A program made the position numbers and the translations under genes. The notes below the pieces were generated by a model. The model was not told the DNA's origin, ran no database searches, and saw only the letters and a program-made list of their open reading frames with translations. Source: a virus. From it: 34,714 bases of DNA. The stretch is from IMG/VR virus record IMGVR_UViG_3300009502_002949, positions 1 to 34,714 of that record. One strand, given 5' to 3'. Positions 30,292 to 34,714 of the stretch are shown piece by piece (within the stretch, counting starts at the first letter, position 1; each line of letters opens with the position of its first letter).

Positions 30292-30833
30292 AAAAGGTAA
30301 TCTCGCTTTTACTGGCTCTGCTTCTGATCTCAACGTCCGCGTTTGCTACTGCTGTTTCCTGCACCCGCACAGAGTACGGGTACACATGCACCGGCGGGAC
30401 CACGGCCGGCCTAGTGGTTGCCGATACATGGCAGACGTCAACGGCGTACACCGTAGGGCAGAAAGTGACGAACGGAGGTACAGTTTATAAATGCAAGGTC
30501 GCGCATACCTCGGGTACGTTCTCGACGGATAACACGGCGGGGAAATGGACGACCGGAGCGACAGCGATCCTATGGGTCACGATGATGAACCTTTCTCCCG
30601 TTGGCGCCGCGACGGATACGGCTACATTTACGAGCGCGTCCGGAAACGTCCATGCAGGGGTTCTGAATCAGTACGAGCCGAATATCCAGTTCCCGAGCGG
30701 GTCTCCGAATAATCCTTCCTCCGTGATCCAGGGAACGCCGTTTTCTAATCTAAAGGTGTCTATGACCGCGGCGACGGACGTTTTGGACGTCTATATCGCC
30801 GGTGACAATTTCAGCGGACCGTATTCAATCTAA
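30288..30833 (+). CDS. Exported protein with carbohydrate-binding-like module
   Basis: I start at 30288, which overlaps the previous stop and follows AAAGGGG; an upstream in-frame ATG (30219) would bury the signal. The 181-residue product has a Sec signal peptide (MKKVISLLLALLLISTSAFA, cleavage near 20). Residues about 48-90 (STAYTVGQKVTNGGTVYKC to GKW) resemble small carbohydrate-binding modules and the segment of tail tube B at 188-236. The C-terminal 90 residues are beta-rich. A secreted copy of a tail binding module is unusual. Confidence 0.75.
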   Translation: MKKVISLLLALLLISTSAFATAVSCTRTEYGYTCTGGTTAGLVVADTWQTSTAYTVGQKVTNGGTVYKCKVAHTSGTFSTDNTAGKWTTGATAILWVTMMNLSPVGAATDTATFTSASGNVHAGVLNQYEPNIQFPSGSPNNPSSVIQGTPFSNLKVSMTAATDVLDVYIAGDNFSGPYSI

Positions 30834-30848
30834 AAAAGGAGAAACACC

Positions 30849-31274
30849 ATGAACCAGTTATTGGCAAAAAGTCAGGACCTTTATAACGATCTTCTCAAGA
30901 AGCAGGAGCAACTTTCCATCCGTGAGAAGGGATTGCAGGAGCGCGAAGCTCTTGTCACGAAGCGTTCCGATGCGGTTGCCGAGAGAGAAAAGACTATCGG
31001 TCCGCGTGAGGCCGCGGTGAAGCACATCGAGAACCTTATCGAGTTCCGGAAGAAGGCCGACGAGCTTCACAATCTTTCTCAGACGGAAGCGGCACAGCTT
31101 TCCGTCGCGAAGAAGGAATTTAAAACGCATGTTGAAGAAGAAGAAAGCCGGTTGAAGGAATGGCGTATTTCCCTCACAAAAGGGCAGGACGAGCTAATGA
31201 AGAAGAAAGCGTCAGTAGAGAAGGAAATTGCGGATCGCGTTAGAGACCTTGCAAGCAAGCTCTCAAAAAAATAG
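30849..31274 (+). CDS. Coiled-coil protein of the tail region
   Basis: Almost all of the 141 residues are charged heptads (Leu, Glu, Lys, Arg), for example LKKQEQLSIREKGLQERE and EEEESRLKEWRISL, so the product is one long helical rod, likely oligomeric. AAAAGGAG precedes the ATG. It may be a fibre or tail scaffold part. No family match is offered. Confidence 0.75.
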   Translation: MNQLLAKSQDLYNDLLKKQEQLSIREKGLQEREALVTKRSDAVAEREKTIGPREAAVKHIENLIEFRKKADELHNLSQTEAAQLSVAKKEFKTHVEEEESRLKEWRISLTKGQDELMKKKASVEKEIADRVRDLASKLSKK

Positions 31275-31281
31275 GTGATTC

Positions 31282-31536
31282 TTGGAGATTAAAGACGCGA
31301 AGTATGAGCTTCACCGGAGAGGGGATCATAGAACAACCTTTGAGGTGGCTCACCAGGACACAGCCGGCAACCCTCAGTATTTCGGGTATTTGAATAATGA
31401 GGGCGTTTGGATCATTCAGAAGTTTGACGCCGTGACCGGTGCGTGGACGTATGTATCAGGAAGAACTGATTACGCTACGGCGTGGTCGGTTCGTGCTTCT
31501 CTTTCAACAGGACTCTATACGGCGATATTTCCATGA
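31282..31536 (+). CDS. Small tail-region protein, TTG start
   Basis: The 84-residue product starts at TTG 31282 with AGGTGA just upstream; a GTG at 31275 stops after five codons. The sequence is Tyr/Trp-rich and beta-like (YFGYLNNEGVWIIQKFD, then AWTYVSGRTDYATAWSVR). I do not know the family. Its stop overlaps the next ATG. It probably belongs to the tail or fibre set. Confidence 0.65.
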   Translation: MEIKDAKYELHRRGDHRTTFEVAHQDTAGNPQYFGYLNNEGVWIIQKFDAVTGAWTYVSGRTDYATAWSVRASLSTGLYTAIFP

Positions 31537-32006
31537 CAGACCTTGTTATGCGGTTTCCTAACGGGACCCCGATGCAAATATCCGCGGGAACGGCTATCCC
31601 TAACTCCCTCGCGTTCGTCCTTGATATCCCAAAGGCCGATACCGTGTTCCCGATATGCCAGGTGCGAGCCGATATCACAATCACGAAGATTACGGCCACG
31701 ATCAAGGGAGGAACCTCGTACACCTTCAATGTCGAGGCGCGGCCGGCGGCGGCACTTAATTCCTCCGGAACCGATGTTTTAACGGGAGACCTGACCGCCG
31801 ACCAAAACGGGGAGATGTCGACCTCTTTTAACCTCGCCACGATCAGCGCGGGCTCGTTTCTTGTTCTCGCCGGCTCTGGTATCGACGGCTCCGTGGAGCA
31901 GGTCGTCATTGAGATTGACTACACATCAACGGTTATGACAGATAACTTCGCAACCTTGACGCAATTTGAGACCTTAAAAAAACTCGTCGTTTTACAAATG
32001 GGGTGA
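31533..32006 (+). CDS. Beta-rich virion-region protein (157 aa)
   Basis: The start at 31533 overlaps the previous stop (ATGA); an earlier in-frame start at 31482 lies within that gene and has no SD. The product is Thr/Ser/Ala-rich and strand-rich (LVMRFPNGTPMQISAG, then ITITKITATIKGGTSYTFNV, and VVIEIDYTSTV near the end), like a small jelly-roll. It is probably a fibre-tip or baseplate-like protein by place. No firm family is known to me. Confidence 0.7.
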   Translation: MTDLVMRFPNGTPMQISAGTAIPNSLAFVLDIPKADTVFPICQVRADITITKITATIKGGTSYTFNVEARPAAALNSSGTDVLTGDLTADQNGEMSTSFNLATISAGSFLVLAGSGIDGSVEQVVIEIDYTSTVMTDNFATLTQFETLKKLVVLQMG

Positions 32007-32009
32007 TCC

Positions 32010-32441
32010 ATGCCGAAAAATACAGACCTGTTTCTCACAGCCGTTGAAAACTGTCAAATCTCCAAGATCGTCAACGCCGATGCGGCGAACTCAAAGAAAC
32101 TGATTTTTACGGCGGGAGCGAACGGAAGCATTGTCCGTTCCATCATCGTTACGATGGATGACACCAGTCAGAAAACGAGTCAGCTTTGGGCGTTTGATGG
32201 CGTGAATTACGCTCTTCTCGGGACCTTCACGATCTTGGCGCAATCGGGAAACGTCGCAACGACGCTCCCCGTTTCCGTTCTCGACTATGTTTATAACTTA
32301 ATCGATGTATTTAAGAGGGTCGATCAAGCGGGGAATAAAATAATAAGTCTTAAAGCGGGATGGTCGCTTTATTGGAGCAATACGGTTGTCGTGACAAACC
32401 TCAAAACGCAATACATAACCGTTCTCGGAGAAGATTTCTAA
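32010..32441 (+). CDS. Beta-rich virion-region protein (143 aa)
   Basis: The product has alternating strands with Asn/Gly turns (KLIFTAGANGSIVRSIIVTM, then LWAFDGVNYALLGTFTIL) and a Trp/Tyr-rich end (AGWSLYWSNTVVVTN). Similar small proteins occur in phage tail and fibre operons. It follows the previous gene by three bases and its stop overlaps the next ATG. The function is unknown. Confidence 0.7.
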   Translation: MPKNTDLFLTAVENCQISKIVNADAANSKKLIFTAGANGSIVRSIIVTMDDTSQKTSQLWAFDGVNYALLGTFTILAQSGNVATTLPVSVLDYVYNLIDVFKRVDQAGNKIISLKAGWSLYWSNTVVVTNLKTQYITVLGEDF

Positions 32442-32845
32442 TGGAGCTTCCGGAAGGGCAGGGGTTAAACCCTCAAGGCCGTTCGAGTTTTAAAAGGGAT
32501 AAGCAGAGACTTGTCGGGGTTGGGGCGTATGTTCCTTACACCGGAGCGAATCAGGACGTCGATTTAAATTATCACAGCCTTAACAATGTCAACAGCCTCA
32601 ATGCCACTTATGGGGGATTCGATTCTCTTAGTTGCAATTCCCTGACCGTTTATTACGGATTAAGTTGCGATCTGTATGGAACAGTCTATGGGAATTTATA
32701 CGGAAGCGTTTACGGGGGCCAAGTGCAGGGCGGCGGGGGATTCTTTTCTTCAAGTTGGAATCAAGGAATCACGACTTCCATCTATGACAGTTACAGCGGG
32801 CAAACAATGTATTTTGAGGACGGAATTTTAGTCAACTTTTTCTAA
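32441..32845 (+). CDS. Fibre-like protein with Tyr/Gly repeats
   Basis: I start at 32441 (TAATG overlap) rather than the earlier in-frame ATG at 32360, which lies in the previous gene. The 134-residue product contains GAYVPYTGANQDVDLNYHSL (about residues 24-43), a segment common in phage fibre shafts, followed by short Tyr-Gly repeats (LYGTVYGNLYGSVYGG) and a Gly/Ser region. It is probably a minor fibre. Confidence 0.75.
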   Translation: MELPEGQGLNPQGRSSFKRDKQRLVGVGAYVPYTGANQDVDLNYHSLNNVNSLNATYGGFDSLSCNSLTVYYGLSCDLYGTVYGNLYGSVYGGQVQGGGGFFSSSWNQGITTSIYDSYSGQTMYFEDGILVNFF

Positions 32846-32857
32846 AAGGAGAAAACT

Positions 32858-33217
32858 ATGGGGATTTTACCTGCTGAATTTGGGAACGAAACAAACGCGC
32901 AGAAAGAGGTCGAGTTACAGAGAAAAGCGTTTATGAATATCTTTATGGGGCTGTCGGTACAAGCCAAGCAGTTATTCGCAAGGACTTGGAATAACCCGAA
33001 GATTACAGCGCGGGAGATCATGCAGGAGTGGGGGACGGATGGGAAATTCCTTTTCGATATTTTCACTCAGCTCCAAGAATTTCTGTATGCGATCGCCAAA
33101 GAATCGAATCAGGTGTACGAGCCGTTAGTCCCTCCGTTTTCTTATACGGAAAATGCAGACGGTAGCATCGACGTTGATATGAACACGCCGAACCCTAATT
33201 TGAATCAGGTTCCCTAA
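32858..33217 (+). CDS. Helical protein in the tail operon (119 aa)
   Basis: The product is mainly helical, with AKQLFARTWNNPKITAREIM and LFDIFTQLQEFLYAIAKES, and ends in a polar, Pro/Asn-rich tail. AAAAGGAG precedes the ATG. I do not recognise a family. Similar proteins of unknown role occur near the end of structural operons. Confidence 0.7.
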   Translation: MGILPAEFGNETNAQKEVELQRKAFMNIFMGLSVQAKQLFARTWNNPKITAREIMQEWGTDGKFLFDIFTQLQEFLYAIAKESNQVYEPLVPPFSYTENADGSIDVDMNTPNPNLNQVP

Positions 33218-33267
33218 CCTCCTCTCGCTCCTACCGGATACCGCAGTATCCGTTGGGAACGGGGAGG
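33218..33267 (+). other. Nested hairpins between two tail genes
   Basis: GGATAC (33236-33241) pairs with GTATCC (33246-33251) around CGCA. Outer arms CCTCC (33218-33222) and GGAGG (33263-33267) can also pair, and the second arm is the SD of the next gene. The structure could therefore mask that ribosome site. No T-run follows, so it is not a normal terminator. Confidence 0.5.
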
Positions 33268-33278
33268 CGAAAGGTTTT

Positions 33279-33992
33279 ATGACGACGAACACACAATTAT
33301 TCGATTTTCAGACTGACGTGCAAGGATGGGTTGCTTATCCGCAGTTTGGACAAGGATATGCGAATCAGCCAAGGATGAGGTGGGCGAGGAGGCATCACCC
33401 GAAATTGCGGAACGATCCTTGGCTTGGCGGCGCGTTATGGACTTCCACAAGAAGGCTTGACCCTTCGAGTTTGAATTACTGGGAGCTAACAACGACTTTT
33501 GAAAATCTTGGAGTTCCTGCGGGAGCGATCGTAACGGAAGTTGTAGGAGCGTACATTTATCGGTACACCACTCGAAGCATGAATAAGCAGTATAGCGGGC
33601 TTGTAATGAGTGCGGGAGACGCACAAAGCGGCCCGTTTCAGTTGCGTTCTGGAGATGGTACTTTAATCGGGACATTCTCAGGTGCGATTAACTGTCCCGC
33701 AAGAACTGGTTACGGGGATTGGAAAAGCTATCCAGAAGGATACGCAAGCGATCCTATCGTTACAGACGGTTGCCCTCCTTCTTGGGAGGACGTTGGAGGT
33801 TTTCCCGTTTCGGTGTCAATGCCTTCTGACGCAGCGATTAAATTAAGACTTTATAATAAAATGCCTCCGAATGTTTGGTATCCGACGGGAGGAGACACTC
33901 AGTTTTTGAGACATAAATCGGACAGAATATCCATAACATTAACGTACACGGTCGCAGACCAAAGGAAGAGGAGTATTACGGTGATTCTATGA
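33279..33992 (+). CDS. Beta-rich putative adhesion protein (237 aa)
   Basis: The product is rich in aromatic residues, Gly and Ser, with strands such as NYWELTTTFENLGVPAGAIV and VVGAYIYRYTTRSM, and a C-terminal ISITLTYTVADQRKRS. It looks like a single jelly-roll or fibre-tip domain. There is no signal peptide. GGAGGCG precedes the ATG and lies in a hairpin. It overlaps the next gene by four bases. Probably a late virion or host-binding protein; not certain. Confidence 0.7.
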   Translation: MTTNTQLFDFQTDVQGWVAYPQFGQGYANQPRMRWARRHHPKLRNDPWLGGALWTSTRRLDPSSLNYWELTTTFENLGVPAGAIVTEVVGAYIYRYTTRSMNKQYSGLVMSAGDAQSGPFQLRSGDGTLIGTFSGAINCPARTGYGDWKSYPEGYASDPIVTDGCPPSWEDVGGFPVSVSMPSDAAIKLRLYNKMPPNVWYPTGGDTQFLRHKSDRISITLTYTVADQRKRSITVIL

Positions 33993-34279
33993 TCCGAAAA
34001 ACTGATCCAGACGATTTAAACCCTGAGGACCTTAGGACGGAAGAAAACCGGCTTTGCTCCATTCATCATAAATGGCTCAAGGAGTTATTTGTCGCTATCC
34101 GTGGAAACGGGGACGTGAAACATGGCCTTGAGTACAAGGTGCAAATTCTTCTGGATCGGCAGAATACGGCTGTGAAACTTCTCTGGATTATCGCAGGAGC
34201 AGTTATCGTCAATCTTTTGAGGTTGTCGGGAATGTTCGCAGAGTGGTTAATCCACAATATCCATTACTTTAAGGGGTAG
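33989..34279 (+). CDS. XhlA-like membrane-anchored protein
   Basis: The 96-residue product has a helical, charged first half (about 50 residues) followed by a hydrophobic segment (KLLWIIAGAVIVNLLRLSGM, about 63-82), the layout of XhlA-type phage lysis-associated proteins. ATGA overlaps the stop before it. Next to the holin-like gene, it probably takes part in lysis or inner-membrane anchoring. The match is by layout, not by exact motif. Confidence 0.65.
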   Translation: MIRKTDPDDLNPEDLRTEENRLCSIHHKWLKELFVAIRGNGDVKHGLEYKVQILLDRQNTAVKLLWIIAGAVIVNLLRLSGMFAEWLIHNIHYFKG

Positions 34280-34281
34280 GA

Positions 34282-34491
34282 ATGGGCGGACTTTGTGACA
34301 AATGCGGCAAGGAGTATTTCGTATCGTGTCATGATTGTCTGCACCGGCTAACGATGGTGTACCACTCATGTAAAAAATTGCTCGTTCTTTTGACGAATGA
34401 ATACGCGGAGGAACGCGAGGAGCTTTTGAGTCTCAAAAGGTTTTACGAAGATAAAGTATTATCGACCGCATCAAAACAAAAGGAGGTTTAA
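34282..34491 (+). CDS. Small zinc-knuckle protein (69 aa)
   Basis: The product starts CDKCGKEYFVSCHDC, two CxxC pairs that fit one zinc site, then a helix of charged heptads. Its start is three bases after the previous stop, with AAGGGG upstream. The function is unknown. It lies inside the lysis-type cluster and ends two bases from the next start. Confidence 0.7.
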   Translation: MGGLCDKCGKEYFVSCHDCLHRLTMVYHSCKKLLVLLTNEYAEEREELLSLKRFYEDKVLSTASKQKEV

Positions 34492-34492
34492 A

Positions 34493-34714
34493 TTGGACTT
34501 TGGAAAAATGTTTCAAAAAGGTGGGATGGGGTTCTTCACCGCGCTTGTTACATCAGCGGCGGGGATTGTGATAGCCAATCCATCTATAGTCACGAATCTT
34601 ATCCCTGCAAAGTGGGGGCAAATGACGCTCTCCGCGCTTGTAGGTTTTTTGATCGTGGCGGGAGCGAACTGGCTAAAGAATAAAAACGTACCGAAGGGCG
34701 AACCTCAGCAATGA
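34493..34714 (+). CDS. Holin-like membrane protein, TTG start
   Basis: The 73-residue product starts at TTG 34493 with a perfect AGGAGG six bases upstream. Two hydrophobic segments are visible, FFTALVTSAAGIVIA (14-28) and MTLSALVGFLIVAGANWL (about 44-61), with a short charged C-terminus (KNKNVPKGEPQQ), the layout of two-helix phage holins. It would form membrane lesions that start lysis. The stop codon is at the end of the window, so an endolysin could follow outside. No lysozyme or amidase gene is visible in this window. Confidence 0.7.
   Translation: MDFGKMFQKGGMGFFTALVTSAAGIVIANPSIVTNLIPAKWGQMTLSALVGFLIVAGANWLKNKNVPKGEPQQ

Noticed and set aside
12581-33242. GGATACC copies as a phage-wide signal
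   Set aside because: A 7-base word is expected about twice per strand by chance in this length, so the copies at 12581, 12631 and 33236 are not convincing.
1-34714. Lysogeny functions (integrase, repressor, attachment site)
   Set aside because: No such gene or paired site is recognised. The winged-helix protein at 3411 alone is not evidence for lysogeny.

Overview
The window is a 34.7 kb piece of a short-tailed (podovirus-type) double-stranded DNA phage genome. No cellular gene, rRNA or tRNA was recognised. Nearly all genes lie on the + strand, tightly packed with ATGA/TAATG overlaps and strong Shine-Dalgarno (SD) sites. The virion genes combine T7-like tail parts (portal/connector, tail tubes A and B, internal virion proteins, fibre with a T7-like anchor) with a head module like that of BPP-1-type phages (Bbp19-like protein, scaffold, about 290-residue capsid protein, decoration protein). 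A bacterial host is implied by the SD sites, Sec signal peptides and an RlpA-like protein; Gram-negative is likely but not proven. All family calls are from motif recognition by eye, without a database search.

Layout. 1-435: 3' part of a gene made of thirteen 24-bp (8-codon) repeats. 459-4749: recombination and replication module with a Bet/RecT-type annealing protein, a PD-(D/E)XK exonuclease, a coiled-coil protein, an RlpA-like protein, a winged-helix protein, a replisome-organiser-like protein and a DUF1064-like nuclease. 4767-5711: seven very small genes, with a candidate sigma70-type promoter near 5076-5103. 5698-10157: packaging (TerS, TerL, a GNAT-like acetyltransferase, a small virion protein, portal). 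10157-14036: head assembly. 14113-14727: an exported fibre-like protein and a terminator. 14739-25976: tail tubes A and B with a Cys-cluster gene between them, two internal virion proteins, and a 1941-residue ejection/polyvalent protein carrying a zinc-protease motif. 25970-26212: the only minus-strand gene, a two-helix membrane protein. 26242-27501: an ATP-grasp-like enzyme. 27582-33992: tail fibre and adsorption proteins, including three copies of one fibre domain. 33989-34714: lysis-type membrane proteins (XhlA-like, holin-like).

Working together: Bet and the nuclease would recombine phage DNA, the organiser would recruit host replication proteins, TerS/TerL would package through the portal, and the T7-like tail and internal proteins would deliver the DNA. 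No DNA polymerase, RNA polymerase, integrase, repressor or classical endolysin is visible, so the window is probably not the whole genome.

Most unusual: the repeat gene in which every substitution changes an amino acid; the HEGGH motif in the giant ejection protein; the ATP-grasp enzyme in the tail region; the lone reverse membrane gene; two signal-peptide proteins with fibre/adhesion-type modules, one sharing a module with tail tube B; the fibre-domain triplication; and a leader element (T-run, 14 nt, TTTA-N4-TAAA) before both portal and tail fibre.
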